Assembly (NCBI GenBank): GCA_016290325.1
Contig: JAEETL010000007.1
Coordinates: forward strand, 1-64,000
Reading direction: 5' to 3'
Length of the DNA stretch: 64,000 bases
Source of the DNA: Muribaculaceae bacterium
GTDB lineage: Bacteria > Bacteroidota > Bacteroidia > Bacteroidales > Muribaculaceae
In this document: positions 54,155 to 62,715 of the stretch, one piece after another
Position numbering within the stretch: position 1 is the stretch's first letter
Layout: every line of letters begins with the position of its first letter
The notes under the pieces: generated by a model
Told to the model about the DNA's origin: nothing
The model's input: only the letters and a program-made list of their open reading frames with translations
The model's database searches: none
Made by a program: the position numbers and the translations under genes

Positions 54155-54307
54155 ATGAAAAGAACATTCCAACCCTCGAACCGTAAGAAAGCCAACAAGC
54201 ATGGCTTCCGTAGTCGCATGCGCACCGCCGATGGCCGCAAGGTTCTTGCCCGTCGCCGCGCTAAGGGTCGTTACAGCCTCACTGTTAGCGATACCGTCTA
54301 CAAGTAA
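54155..54307 (+). CDS. rpmH: 50S ribosomal protein L34
   Basis: A 50-residue basic protein, [20 protein letters not shown] and onward, with the universal L34 core [19 protein letters not shown]. The C-terminal tail [11 protein letters not shown] is a Bacteroidetes-type extension. It has its own strong promoter and a hairpin after the stop. No dnaA or rnpA lies next to it, unlike the classical origin arrangement. Confidence 0.97.
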   Translation: MKRTFQPSNRKKANKHGFRSRMRTADGRKVLARRRAKGRYSLTVSDTVYK

Positions 54308-54359
54308 TCCCCTGTAAAGGGTTGCCGAGAGTATAATCTAGGCACTTTAACCGCATCAA

Positions 54360-54396
54360 GCCGTTATGGTCACTCGAGACCGTAACGGCATTTGTT
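54360..54396 (+). terminator. Terminator of rpmH
   Basis: GCCGTTATGGTC (54360-54371) pairs with GACCGTAACGGC (54378-54389) with one T-G pair, followed by ATTTGTTG. Confidence 0.72.
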
Positions 54397-54608
54397 GCGT
54401 TATGCATCATCATGGCTAATGGGAAATGTACCAGGTAAGATATTGAAACAACAAGTCATTCTTAATTATTGTATTTCATTCTTTATCAGCCAGTTATTAA
54501 CTATTATTAGTTTTGACATGAGGTGCTATGCTATAACAAGTAATATAGTTTTCTTTCACCCTTCACTCATAATATGATTCTGTCTGCCATCTTTTTACAC
54601 TAAATATC

Positions 54609-54639
54609 TTGCTTTTTTATAGACGATGTCGTATCTTTG
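54609..54639 (+). promoter_or_regulatory. Promoter of the GH108 muramidase
   Basis: TTG (54609-54611), 20 bases, TATCTTTG (54632-54639). A normal host-type promoter, 52 bases before the ATG. Confidence 0.78.
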
Positions 54640-54691
54640 TAAAATCATTAGCCATTAGTTAAACCATTATTAATTACTAAAACTTAAAACA

Positions 54692-55234
54692 ATGGAAAGA
54701 ATTGAAAAGTATGGCATATTTTGCCGCAGTTGGGAAGGTGGTTTCGCCAACCATCCTAGCGACCCTGGAGGAGCGACAATGAAGGGAGTCACATTAGCAA
54801 CCTATCGCGCTTACTGCAGAGCAAAGGGATATAAAAGACCGTCTGTAGAAGATTTAAAGAAAATCTCAGACAAAACCTGGAACGCGGTCCTGCGTTGGGG
54901 TTATTGGGGCAAAATTAAAGCCGACCAAATTGACGATGAATGGGTAGCCTATATATTCGTCGATTGGGTATGGATGAGTGGAACTGGATACATTCGTCTC
55001 GTTCAGCGACGCCTAGGTTTAACGGATGACGGTATTATCGGTCCTAAATCTCTAGCTAAAATCAACTCCATGAACGGTGAGGAATTGTTTAACCTCATCT
55101 GGAATGAGAGGAAAGCTCATTTTGAACGCATCGGGACTGGCAAGAAAGCTGTCTTCTTAAAAGGATGGATGAGGCGCCTTAACAGCATCCATTATGGCTA
55201 TCTGGTGCCCAACGGAGGCAAGAAATTGGAATAA
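54692..55234 (+). CDS. GH108 family muramidase (phage-type lysozyme)
   Basis: A 180-residue protein. The N-terminal GH108 domain (about 1-95) has the catalytic Glu in SWEGGFANHPSDPGGATMKG and the pattern YWGKIKADQIDDEWVAYIFVD. The C-terminal part (about 100-180) is the paired peptidoglycan-binding domain (RLVQRRLGLTDDGIIGPKSL). These enzymes cut the glycan backbone of peptidoglycan and usually act in phage lysis. No signal peptide, holin or other phage gene is adjacent, and a host-type promoter drives it. It may be a domesticated phage enzyme. Confidence 0.92.
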   Translation: MERIEKYGIFCRSWEGGFANHPSDPGGATMKGVTLATYRAYCRAKGYKRPSVEDLKKISDKTWNAVLRWGYWGKIKADQIDDEWVAYIFVDWVWMSGTGYIRLVQRRLGLTDDGIIGPKSLAKINSMNGEELFNLIWNERKAHFERIGTGKKAVFLKGWMRRLNSIHYGYLVPNGGKKLE

Positions 55235-55270
55235 CCTTTCATTGATGCAATGAGTACTTAGCCTTCCCAC

Positions 55271-55825
55271 CTAGATAGACTTGATGGGACGGCAAGGGTT
55301 ACCGACAGCAACGGTGTTGGACGGAATGTCATGAGTGACAACCGATCCAGCACCGATTGTTACATTATCACCTATCGTCACGCCCGCCAGGATAATCACT
55401 CCGCCACCAATCCACACGTTGTCGCCGATGGTCACCGCCCGGGCCCACTCCAGTCGCGCGTTGCGCTCAACAGGGTCAGTGCTGTGGCATGCGGTATATA
55501 TGCCCACGTTAGGCCCCACGAAGCAGTCATCACCGATGGTCACTCGGGCTTCGTCAAGAACAGTGAAATTAAAGTTAGCAAAAAACCGCTTGCCCACGCT
55601 GATGTGCTGACCATAGTCGCAGTAGAACGGTTGGTTAATGAGGATATTGTCATCACCCACATGCCCCAGCAGTCCTTTCAGCATCTCAAGGCGGCCCTTA
55701 GTATCGCTCGGCGAGAGCTGGTTATAGCGATGGATCACTTCTTTGGTCTCGTTCAGTTCCCTGAGCAGCTGCTCGTCGCGGGCATCATAGTATTCGCCCG
55801 ACAGCATTTTCTCTTTCTCGGTCAT
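55271..55825 (-). CDS. Sugar O-acetyltransferase (Maa/LacA/NodL family)
   Basis: A 184-residue left-handed beta-helix acetyltransferase. The N-terminal Mac domain (MTEKEKMLSGEYYDARDEQL) and hexapeptide repeats (VTIGDNVWIGGGVIILAGVT, IGDNVTIGAGSVVTHD) are clear. The catalytic His is in GIYTACHSTDP. It transfers acetyl from acetyl-CoA to a sugar such as maltose, galactoside or an exported glycan. The frame is open to 55882, but the ATG at 55825 gives the family start. Confidence 0.92.
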   Translation of the reverse strand: MTEKEKMLSGEYYDARDEQLLRELNETKEVIHRYNQLSPSDTKGRLEMLKGLLGHVGDDNILINQPFYCDYGQHISVGKRFFANFNFTVLDEARVTIGDDCFVGPNVGIYTACHSTDPVERNARLEWARAVTIGDNVWIGGGVIILAGVTIGDNVTIGAGSVVTHDIPSNTVAVGNPCRPIKSI

Positions 55826-55843
55826 GATGAATCTGTTTTTCCG

Positions 55844-55851
55844 CAAAGTTA
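55844..55851 (-). promoter_or_regulatory. -7 box of the sugar O-acetyltransferase
   Basis: Minus-strand TAACTTTG lies 18 bases upstream of the ATG at 55825. A TTG 16 bases further up (55870-55868) is closer than the consensus spacing. Confidence 0.45.
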
Positions 55852-56277
55852 CAAGAAATCTCCCGTTCAAGCCATCCCCCACCCGATTTTTCCATATCTA
55901 CTCCAAATAAAAAGGCATATAGATCATAAAACAGGATATGTTTAGTTGTCCCATAGGCCAGTTAACAGGATGAATATAAAAGATCTAAAGGACCTTGGGA
56001 TGATATAGCAATTCTATTGGTTATTCAACGAGATGATATAGGCATTATCGCGGACCTTTAAGTAAAAAAATAAATCAGCACTACCCTCCCGAGCCATGCT
56101 GACAATCTTGTTTAACCCTAAAAAACCTCCAAAAATTATGAGTTCGAAGAGTGATTTACAAATATCATGCCAAACTCAATTTCAAATCTCGCAAAAACTT
56201 TAAAAAAAACTAAATCCACCGAAATTAATAACAACGGCAGATTTAGCGATTATGATTTGATATTGATTTCCAACACA
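55852..56277. other. Intergenic region between acetyltransferase and fcl
   Basis: About 420 AT-rich bases downstream of fcl. I see no gene, no strong hairpin and no repeat in it. Confidence 0.5.
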
Positions 56278-57348
56278 TTAGTTGTCTAGGTACCAACGGT
56301 AGAGGGCGGGGACTCCGTCCTCGAGTTCCATAATGTGATGCCAGCCCAGGGTATGCAGGCGGCTCACGTCGGTGAGTTTGCGCAGGGTGCCGTCGGGCTT
56401 GGTGGTGTCCCATTCGATGATGCCCTGGTAACCCACGGTGGTCTTGACTAGTTCTGCGAGCTGACGGATGGTAACTTCCTTGCCGCTGCCGATGTTGATG
56501 TGACAGTTGCGCACCTCGTCACCCGTGCCGCGCACATCTTCCCAGTCGATGTGTTCCAGGCAATAGACGCTGGCGTCAGCCATATCCTCACTCCAAAGGA
56601 ATTCCCTTATCGGGGCTCCACTGCCCCACAGCCTGAGTCTATCGGGCAAGATGCCGTATTTTTCAAGTGTAGCTAATATCTGTTCCTCGATGGCATTTCC
56701 ATTGACGTGCTCCACAGGGCGGCGGGCGAAATCCTCACGAATGCCTTCCATGTCTCCCTCGTTGAGCAGCCGCGCCAGGTGCATCTTCCTGATCATGGCA
56801 GGCATAACGTGGCTAGTCTCAAGGTCGAAGTTGTCGCGCGGTCCGTACAGGTTAGTGGGCATGACAGCAATGAAGTTGGTGCCATATTGCAGGTTAAAGC
56901 TCTCGCACATCTTCAGGCCCGCAATCTTAGCGATGGCGTAGGGCTCGTTAGTGTATTCCAGCGGCGACATGAGCAAGGCGTTCTCGCCGATGGGCTGAGG
57001 TGCCTCACGCGGGTAAATGCAGGTACTCCCCAGGAACAGCAACTTCCCTACCCCATGCCGCCAGCTCTCGCCAATGACATTCTGCTGGATGGCAAGGTTC
57101 TGGTAGATGAAATCGGCGCGATACTTTAAATTGGCCATGATGCCGCCCACATGGGCAGCTGCCAGCACGACCACCTCGGGCTGCTCCTGATCAAAAAAAC
57201 GCTTCACCGCAACAGCATCCATCAGGTCCAGTTCATGGTGTGTGCGCCCGACGAGGTTGGTATATCCTTTTCGTTGCAGGGCGTTCCAGATGGCGCTACC
57301 CACAAGGCCACGATGGCCCGCAACGTATATTTTTGAGTCTTTTTCCAT
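56278..57348 (-). CDS. fcl: GDP-L-fucose synthase
   Basis: A 356-residue short-chain dehydrogenase (epimerase and reductase) that converts GDP-4-keto-6-deoxymannose to GDP-L-fucose. The NADP site is VAGHRGLVGSAIW; the catalytic Ser is in FLGSTCIYP and the YxxxK pair in YAIAKIAGLKM. The His in HVMPAMIRK is also conserved. It is slightly longer than E. coli Fcl (321). It follows gmd by 45 bases. Confidence 0.96.
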   Translation of the reverse strand: MEKDSKIYVAGHRGLVGSAIWNALQRKGYTNLVGRTHHELDLMDAVAVKRFFDQEQPEVVVLAAAHVGGIMANLKYRADFIYQNLAIQQNVIGESWRHGVGKLLFLGSTCIYPREAPQPIGENALLMSPLEYTNEPYAIAKIAGLKMCESFNLQYGTNFIAVMPTNLYGPRDNFDLETSHVMPAMIRKMHLARLLNEGDMEGIREDFARRPVEHVNGNAIEEQILATLEKYGILPDRLRLWGSGAPIREFLWSEDMADASVYCLEHIDWEDVRGTGDEVRNCHINIGSGKEVTIRQLAELVKTTVGYQGIIEWDTTKPDGTLRKLTDVSRLHTLGWHHIMELEDGVPALYRWYLDN

Positions 57349-57393
57349 GATAAATCAGATGTTACTGAAATAACGTATCTAAGAGGGCAACGA

Positions 57394-58476
57394 TTATTGT
57401 AGGTGGTAGATTTTCTTGATGTGTTGCAAGTCGTGCTCGACCATGATGCGGACCAAGTCGTCAAACGACGTCTTGTGCGGGTTCCAGCCCAGCTTTTCTT
57501 TTGCTTTTGTGGGATTACCCAAGAGTTGGTCCACCTCGGCGGGACGGAAGTATTTGGGATCCACCTCGACAAGCACCTTGCCCGTGGCTTTATCAATACC
57601 CTTCTCGTCAATGCCCTCGCCCTGCCACTCCAGCTCGATGCCAGCATAGTGGAACGCCAACGTGCAAAATTCCCTCACCGAGTGATATTCACCAGTGGCA
57701 ATCACGAAGTCATCGGGCTCGGGCTGCTGCATGATGAGCCACATGCACTCCACATAGTCACGGGCATAGCCCCAGTCACGCAAGGCATTGAGGTTGCCCA
57801 AGTATAGCTTATCCTGCAAGCCATGAACGATGCGGGCAGCGGCAACGGTGATCTTACGCGTCACAAAAGTCTCGCCCCGGCGCTCGCTCTCATGGTTAAA
57901 CAGAATACCGTTAGCACAGAACATGCCATAGCTCTCACGGTAGTTTTTCATGATCCAGAACGAGTACAGCTTAGCACAGCCATAGGGGCTGCGGGGATAG
58001 AACGGGGTGGTCTCGCTCTGGGGCACCTCCTGCACCTTGCCATACAACTCGCTGGTGCTCGCCTGATAGATGCGCGTGATCTTTTCCAGACCGGCGATGC
58101 GCACCGCCTCGATGAGGCGCAACGTGCCAACGGCGTCGGTCTCAGCCGTATATTCGGGAACGTCAAACGACACTTTCACATGGCTTTGTGCCGCCAGGTT
58201 ATATATTTCATCTGGCTTGATTTTCTCAATGATGCGGATGAGCGAACTGCTGTCGGTCATGTCGCCATAGTGCAGGTTGATAAGGCGCCGCTGCTTCATG
58301 TCGCGCACCCACTCGTCGAGGTATAGATGCTCAATGCGGCCTGTGTTAAAGCTGCTACTGCGGCGCAGGATGCCGTGGACCTCATAGCCCTTGTCCAACA
58401 GGAATTCTGCCAAATAGGAGCCGTCCTGGCCCGTAATGCCCGTGATGAGGGCGACTCGCTGGTTTTTATCGTTCAT
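57394..58476 (-). CDS. gmd: GDP-mannose 4,6-dehydratase
   Basis: A 360-residue SDR enzyme that converts GDP-mannose to GDP-4-keto-6-deoxymannose. The cofactor site is [20 protein letters not shown], with the catalytic Thr/Glu in [16 protein letters not shown] and YxxxK in [12 protein letters not shown]. It starts 4 bases after upxY, so transcription and translation are tightly linked to that regulator. With fcl it supplies GDP-fucose for surface glycans, which some Bacteroidales use to coat themselves. Confidence 0.97.
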   Translation of the reverse strand: MNDKNQRVALITGITGQDGSYLAEFLLDKGYEVHGILRRSSSFNTGRIEHLYLDEWVRDMKQRRLINLHYGDMTDSSSLIRIIEKIKPDEIYNLAAQSHVKVSFDVPEYTAETDAVGTLRLIEAVRIAGLEKITRIYQASTSELYGKVQEVPQSETTPFYPRSPYGCAKLYSFWIMKNYRESYGMFCANGILFNHESERRGETFVTRKITVAAARIVHGLQDKLYLGNLNALRDWGYARDYVECMWLIMQQPEPDDFVIATGEYHSVREFCTLAFHYAGIELEWQGEGIDEKGIDKATGKVLVEVDPKYFRPAEVDQLLGNPTKAKEKLGWNPHKTSFDDLVRIMVEHDLQHIKKIYHLQ

Positions 58477-58480
58477 TGTG

Positions 58481-59065
58481 TTATAATGCGTTATCTAGTG
58501 TTGGTTGTTCATCGTCAGGAAGTTTCTCAATCATCGACGGATGGACGTAGGTTGAAGCCACGGCCACGACACCCTGGATGTTGATGAGCACACGGCGATC
58601 GCCCTTCAAGCGCACAAAGATGCCCTCTGCGCCCTGAAAAGGCCCTCCAATAATGCGCACTCGCTCACCCTTGGAAAAGTCACCGGGATCGGGAGTCAAA
58701 TAAATGAGTTTTTCCTCATAGGTGCCTGCTACCCTGATAAAATTCTCCATCTCGCGGTTTGGCACCGTGATGGGCTTGTGTGTCTCACGGTTCATGATAT
58801 AGCGGATGGGCAAGGCGGTCGTGCGCTTATACTCGGTCATCTCACTCGGCTTTAGCTTGATAAAGATGAGGTTATGGACGCTGGGCACAAGACGCTTGAC
58901 CATCACACCATTACGTTCCTCGCGCCGGTATTGCATGGGCACAAAACACTCGATGCCACGAGCATCCAGGTCGTCCTTGACCTTAAGCTCACGGTTGTAG
59001 GTGACGCGGATGGCATACCACTGCGCAACTTCGGGTGCCTTTTTCTTGATGACTCTCACTTCCAT
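58481..59065 (-). CDS. UpxY-family transcription antitermination factor
   Basis: A 194-residue NusG paralogue. The NGN domain (about 14-110: [30 protein letters not shown]) and C-terminal KOW domain (about 130-180: [23 protein letters not shown]) are clear. UpxY proteins head capsule operons in Bacteroides and keep RNA polymerase from stopping in the long leader. Here it leads a short operon with gmd and fcl. A -7 box sits 6 bases before its ATG, and an inverted-repeat element lies 96 bases upstream. Confidence 0.92.
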   Translation of the reverse strand: MEVRVIKKKAPEVAQWYAIRVTYNRELKVKDDLDARGIECFVPMQYRREERNGVMVKRLVPSVHNLIFIKLKPSEMTEYKRTTALPIRYIMNRETHKPITVPNREMENFIRVAGTYEEKLIYLTPDPGDFSKGERVRIIGGPFQGAEGIFVRLKGDRRVLINIQGVVAVASTYVHPSMIEKLPDDEQPTLDNAL

Positions 59066-59070
59066 GAGTG

Positions 59071-59078
59071 CAAAGGTA
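59071..59078 (-). promoter_or_regulatory. -7 box next to the upxY ATG
   Basis: Minus-strand TACCTTTG lies five bases before the ATG at 59065, which would give a nearly leaderless mRNA. No TTG at consensus spacing; the nearest is 25 bases up. Confidence 0.45.
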
Positions 59079-59160
59079 GTGCAAAATTCCGATTAAGCGA
59101 GAACAATGAGGGTTTATTCTCATTGTCGAGTGTGAGGGATTTATCCAACCCGAATACAGT

Positions 59161-59339
59161 GGGGCTGTGTCATAATTTGTCTGCTGGAATTATAACCGCC
59201 CTTCGGGCGGGACATTAAAACAAATTTTGAATTAAAATTAGAACAAATAAAATTTTTATTTAATTTTTTAAATAATTTGTTTAAATTTCTCGGCCATAGG
59301 CCGATATATGTAGCGACATTGCAATTATGACACAGTCTC
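59161..59339. mobile_element. 179-bp element with inverted termini (MITE-like or invertible segment)
   Basis: The left end GGGGCTGTGTCATAATT (59161-59177) and the right end, read on the other strand, GAGACTGTGTCATAATT (59339-59323), match in 15 of 17 bases. Inside are two small GC-rich hairpins, CCGCCC-TTC-GGGCGG (about 59198-59212) near one end and CGGCC-ATA-GGCCG (about 59291-59303) near the other. Between them lies a very AT-rich core with AAACAAATT/AATTTGTTT pairing. No ORF. The termini resemble transposase-recognised ends. CTCATTGTnGAG occurs on both sides (59119-59130 and 59337-59348). Confidence 0.7.
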
Positions 59340-59453
59340 ATTGTTGAGGTGGCACTTACCTAAGGCCACAGGTCAAAGGTAAGGAAAATTTCACAATCAA
59401 GTACAATTCAGGATAAATCCACGTTATTAATATAACTAACACCAAACTATCTC

Positions 59454-60005
59454 ATGGCAAAAGAAATCAAGAAATGGACCACGCTCGAGAGTCGCTACAT
59501 CATCCAGCGACCCTGGCTCACCGCCCGTGTCGACAAAGTGCAACTACCCGACGGGCGCATCAACCCCGAGCACTATGTGCTAGAGTACCCCGAGTGGGTC
59601 AACGTCATCGCGATCACCCGCGAGGGACTGTTTGTCATGGTGCGCCAGTACCGTCATGCCATGGACGTGGTGCTCGATGAGCTGTGTGCCGGTGTGATGG
59701 AACAGGGCGAAACGCCCTTGCAGGCGGCCCAGCGCGAACTACTTGAGGAAACGGGCTACGGTGGTGGTCAATGGCGCGAAATTATGACCGTGGGACAGAA
59801 TCCCAGCATATGTGACAACATCACCCACTGCTACCTGGCCGAGGGCGTGGAACGCGTCAGTGACCAACAACTCGATGCCGGTGAGGACATCGCCGTGCTG
59901 CTGCTCACGCGCGACGAGATTGAGGCGATGCTACGAGAGAACCGCCAGCTGCAGGCGCTCATGGCAGCACCCATGTGGCGCTATCTCGCCGAGCACCCAA
60001 GATAA
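59454..60005 (+). CDS. NUDIX hydrolase (ADP-ribose pyrophosphatase-like)
   Basis: A 183-residue enzyme. The NUDIX box is complete: GVMEQGETPLQAAQREL followed by LEETGYGG, near residues 80-104. The upstream strands (YVLEYPEWVNVIAITREG) and downstream GQNPSICDNITHCYLA fit ADP-sugar pyrophosphatases, which hydrolyse ADP-ribose or similar nucleotide sugars. It stands alone, transcribed away from the upxY operon, and ends at a hairpin shared with the flavodoxin gene. Confidence 0.92.
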   Translation: MAKEIKKWTTLESRYIIQRPWLTARVDKVQLPDGRINPEHYVLEYPEWVNVIAITREGLFVMVRQYRHAMDVVLDELCAGVMEQGETPLQAAQRELLEETGYGGGQWREIMTVGQNPSICDNITHCYLAEGVERVSDQQLDAGEDIAVLLLTRDEIEAMLRENRQLQALMAAPMWRYLAEHPR

Positions 60006-60010
60006 AACAA

Positions 60011-60050
60011 TTCGGAGCCCTCAAAACCGTTGAGAACTCCGATGTTTTTT
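60011..60050. terminator. Terminator between NUDIX and flavodoxin genes
   Basis: CGGAG/CTCCG and inner CTCAA/TTGAG stems (60013-60041) with a two-base internal loop, followed by GTTTTTT on the plus strand. The flavodoxin stop lies at the edge. Confidence 0.8.
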
Positions 60051-60879
60051 AGCGAACCACCTTGGTAAAGACGGGAGCCTTGTCTTTCTCGACTAAGACA
60101 TAGACTTTGATTTCACTGGCAGGAGGCATGTCGGGTTTGTTCTCGCGCGGCATGTCCATCGCGGTAAACTCGTACTCGATGCCCTCGGCGATTGCGCGTG
60201 ACGCAACGGTCTTAGCCTTGGCGTTAAGCATCGGATAGCCGTTAACGGCGGCATCAAAGATGGCTGCCTCCTCGGCACTCACGGGATGCTGCTCGGGGAA
60301 ATCCTCGGGCAGGACATAAGCACCCTCTATAAACCCGCCAACCGTCAGGAACTGCTCAACCTCCTCGGGAACAGCATCCATGCGAGCGGCACGCACGCCG
60401 TAACCGGGCAGAATCATGGCATTGGGCTCAGCCTTGGCCAAGTCCTTCACACTCGACTCCAATCCACCGCTACCGAAGGTGCAGAACGGCACCACTTTCT
60501 TGTCGCTCAAATCCACTTTCTCCAACAAGGAGGCAATGGGGGGAGCATAAGTGCCAAACCAAATGGGATAGCCGATGAAAATCCAGTCATAATCGGCGAC
60601 ATTTGACTTCAAGGGCTTGATCTCGGGCAGGATGCCCTTCTCGCGGTCGGCTTTGCAGCGGTCAATCGTAGCCTGGAACGCGGTGTCATAGGGCTCTTCG
60701 AGCGTGATTTCCTCAATGTCGGCATTGAGGCGCGTGGCGATTTCCTGAGCCACGGTCTTGGTGTTCGATGTCTGGGAGTAATACAATACCAGCACCTTGG
60801 GCGTCTCTTTCTTTTGAGTGCACGAAACGACCACCATCAAAGCAACTGCAGCGAGCACGATAAATTTCAAAAATTTCAT
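60049..60879 (-). CDS. Flavodoxin-domain lipoprotein
   Basis: A 276-residue protein with a lipoprotein signal (MKFLKFIVLAAVALMVVVSC). The flavodoxin domain (about 28-185) has the FMN phosphate loop VLYYSQTSNTKTVAQEIA and the WIFIGYPIWFGTYAPP strand-loop. About 90 more residues follow with no known domain. It may act as an exported electron carrier or reductase. The frame extends to a TTG (60894); the ATG at 60879 is used. It follows the transglutaminase-like gene by 47 bases. Confidence 0.87.
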   Translation of the reverse strand: MKFLKFIVLAAVALMVVVSCTQKKETPKVLVLYYSQTSNTKTVAQEIATRLNADIEEITLEEPYDTAFQATIDRCKADREKGILPEIKPLKSNVADYDWIFIGYPIWFGTYAPPIASLLEKVDLSDKKVVPFCTFGSGGLESSVKDLAKAEPNAMILPGYGVRAARMDAVPEEVEQFLTVGGFIEGAYVLPEDFPEQHPVSAEEAAIFDAAVNGYPMLNAKAKTVASRAIAEGIEYEFTAMDMPRENKPDMPPASEIKVYVLVEKDKAPVFTKVVR

Positions 60880-60926
60880 AAAGTTGGGATTCAATATAAT
60901 GGTTAATGATTAAAGTAGATTTCTTT

Positions 60927-61853
60927 TTACTGGTTCGGTGCCGCCCAGAAGCGGGCCGCATCGGTCGTGACAATGTCCAAGGAATCTTTGCTAAACGGTT
61001 CAAAATGCTCGGGAACAATCACGATATCCCCTCTCCCGAAATCCTTATTATCTGTATGATCGCGGTCTTCCTGATAGAAATGCAAGGTTTCCCAGCATGA
61101 GAACCAGTAGGTGTTCTTGGCCATGTAGCAATAGTAATAGTCGTGCCTGGTCGTCCCTTTCTCGAAGCCTGGATACATCACCATCTGCTCGCCGGCGGCA
61201 TACTTCTCGCGCATCTCCAACAGGCTGAGTGGAGTGCCTTCTTTATCGGTACAATAATGGCCGTCCATATCCGAGTCAATGAAAGCCCATTTGCCCAAAT
61301 CAGGGAGCCACACCTCATTCACTACATGGCAGTCCTCGTCGTCCTTGTCTTGGGGCAGACAGGTCACATATCTTGCCGTCAATCCAGCGGCTTGCATCAA
61401 CTCATAATTGAGGATGGCGTGCATGCGACAGTTAAAGCCAGGATTCACTTCCTGTGAATATTTCCACAGGTCAATAGCATTGGGATGTTCAGGACGATTA
61501 TAGGGTTGGTCGTGAGGAATATTGGTAGCCACAAATTTAGAGATGGCCAGCGCCTTTTCCCAAGTCGTGGCATCAGGGCCATAAAGCGTATCCAGCTTGA
61601 AGTAGTTCATGATCTCCTGGGCACGTGCCGAGTCACTGACTGCAGAAAACTGATACTGCACAGTATCGGCCTTGAACGATGACTGCTTAAGCAATTCAAT
61701 CTTATCGGCCTCAGAAGTCACAACCTCATTCTCCACAATGTTGAAATAATAACTTGGGGTGGTCATCAAATAACAAAACGCAATCGTCGCCAGCAATCCG
61801 ATTACGGCAAAAATACCCACAATTGTGCGAAAAAAATACTTCCAAAATTTCAT
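60927..61853 (-). CDS. Transglutaminase-like membrane-anchored protein
   Basis: A 308-residue protein with an N-terminal transmembrane helix (FFRTIVGIFAVIGLLATIAFCYL) and an extracytoplasmic transglutaminase-like domain (about 105-240). The Cys-His-Asp triad is visible: NPGFNCRMHAILNYE, DEDCHVVNEVWL and WAFIDSDMDG. Bacterial members are mostly proteases or amidases and not cross-linkers; the substrate is unknown. It lies between radC and the flavodoxin gene on the same strand. Confidence 0.87.
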   Translation of the reverse strand: MKFWKYFFRTIVGIFAVIGLLATIAFCYLMTTPSYYFNIVENEVVTSEADKIELLKQSSFKADTVQYQFSAVSDSARAQEIMNYFKLDTLYGPDATTWEKALAISKFVATNIPHDQPYNRPEHPNAIDLWKYSQEVNPGFNCRMHAILNYELMQAAGLTARYVTCLPQDKDDEDCHVVNEVWLPDLGKWAFIDSDMDGHYCTDKEGTPLSLLEMREKYAAGEQMVMYPGFEKGTTRHDYYYCYMAKNTYWFSCWETLHFYQEDRDHTDNKDFGRGDIVIVPEHFEPFSKDSLDIVTTDAARFWAAPNQ

Positions 61854-61898
61854 ACAATAAAAAGCTTATTGTTATTGTGATTGTTCTATAATCGATCA

Positions 61899-62624
61899 TT
61901 ACAATAGCTTGCCGTGGTCGTTGTAGCTGTAGTAGCGGTCACCGCGGCACACGATCAAGTGGTCAACCAGCTGGATGTCCATGACTTTGCAGGCTTGGTG
62001 GACACGCTCGGTCAGGCGGTCATCCTGCATGCTGGGCTTGGGGTTGTCGCTGGGATGGTTATGGGCGAGGATGATGCCCGATGACAGGCGCTCGATGGCG
62101 GGCCGCATAATCATCTTGATGTCGGCGACGGTCATCGCCGTGCCGCCGCTGCTCACCCTCACGCATTCCTCGACCTGCTTGGCATGGTTGAGCAAAATGA
62201 CCAGCATCTCCTCGTGGTCAAGGTGCTCCATGCGCGAGCGCAGGTACTGGTAGGCGTCCTCGCTGCTCGTGATTTTGAAGCGCTCCTGGAATTCCTCCTG
62301 CTGGTAGCGGCGCGCCAGTTCCAGCGCGGCAAGGATCTCAATGGCCTTGACCTCGCCGATGCCGTGGTAGTTCTTCACCAAGTTGTTGATGCCCTTGCGG
62401 GCAATTTGGTAAAGTTTGCCCTCGTTATCGCGCAGGATGCGCTGGCACAAGTCGACCACCGACTCGCCCGGCGTGCCCACCCTCAGCAGGATGGCCAGCA
62501 GCTCAGCAGTGGACAAGCTGGCGAAGCCGTGCTTCTTGGCTTTCTCACGCGGGCGGTCTTCCTCAGGGATCGTGTCCTTGATATTGCGCGACACAACTGG
62601 CTTGCTATTATCTTTCTCCTCCAT
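61899..62624 (-). CDS. radC: RadC family JAB-domain protein
   Basis: A 241-residue protein. A helix-hairpin-helix region (about 25-110: LLAILLRVGTPGESVVDLCQ; YHGIGEVKAIEILAALELARR) is followed by the JAB/MPN metalloprotease-like domain (about 120-241). The zinc motif is ILAHNHPSDNPKPS with an upstream Glu. RadC was once called a repair protein; its true function is unsettled. It lies 90 bases after the glycosyltransferase gene. Confidence 0.93.
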   Translation of the reverse strand: MEEKDNSKPVVSRNIKDTIPEEDRPREKAKKHGFASLSTAELLAILLRVGTPGESVVDLCQRILRDNEGKLYQIARKGINNLVKNYHGIGEVKAIEILAALELARRYQQEEFQERFKITSSEDAYQYLRSRMEHLDHEEMLVILLNHAKQVEECVRVSSGGTAMTVADIKMIMRPAIERLSSGIILAHNHPSDNPKPSMQDDRLTERVHQACKVMDIQLVDHLIVCRGDRYYSYNDHGKLL

Positions 62625-62636
62625 TGTCGATGTGAC

Positions 62637-62715
62637 GGATATAACAGTTGGGACGGATATAACGGGTCATTCCTAAAGCCTAAAGCCTAAAGCCTAACAC
62701 CTAAAACCTAAAGCC
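62637..62715. repeat. Heptad repeat (CCTAAAG) and a short direct repeat
   Basis: Six or more units CCTAAAG, CCTAAAG, CCTAAAG, CCTAACA, CCTAAAA, CCTAAAG run from 62672 to about 62713. The TAG stop of the glycosyltransferase gene falls inside the last partial unit. Next to it GACGGATATAAC occurs twice, 18 bases apart (about 62634-62663). Confidence 0.8.

Larger units (their letters stand above)
54308..54691. other. Intergenic region rpmH to muramidase
   Basis: About 380 AT-rich bases with the rpmH terminator (54360-54396) and the muramidase promoter (54609-54639). A 61-codon frame (54392-54577) has no features and overlaps the terminator, so I do not call it. Confidence 0.6.

Noticed and set aside
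54155-54307. Replication origin next to rpmH
   Set aside because: rnpA and dnaA are not adjacent and no cluster of DnaA boxes was seen; rpmH alone does not mark an origin.
54392-54577. 61-codon frame between rpmH and the muramidase
   Set aside because: No promoter, no domain, low-complexity composition, and it overlaps the rpmH terminator.
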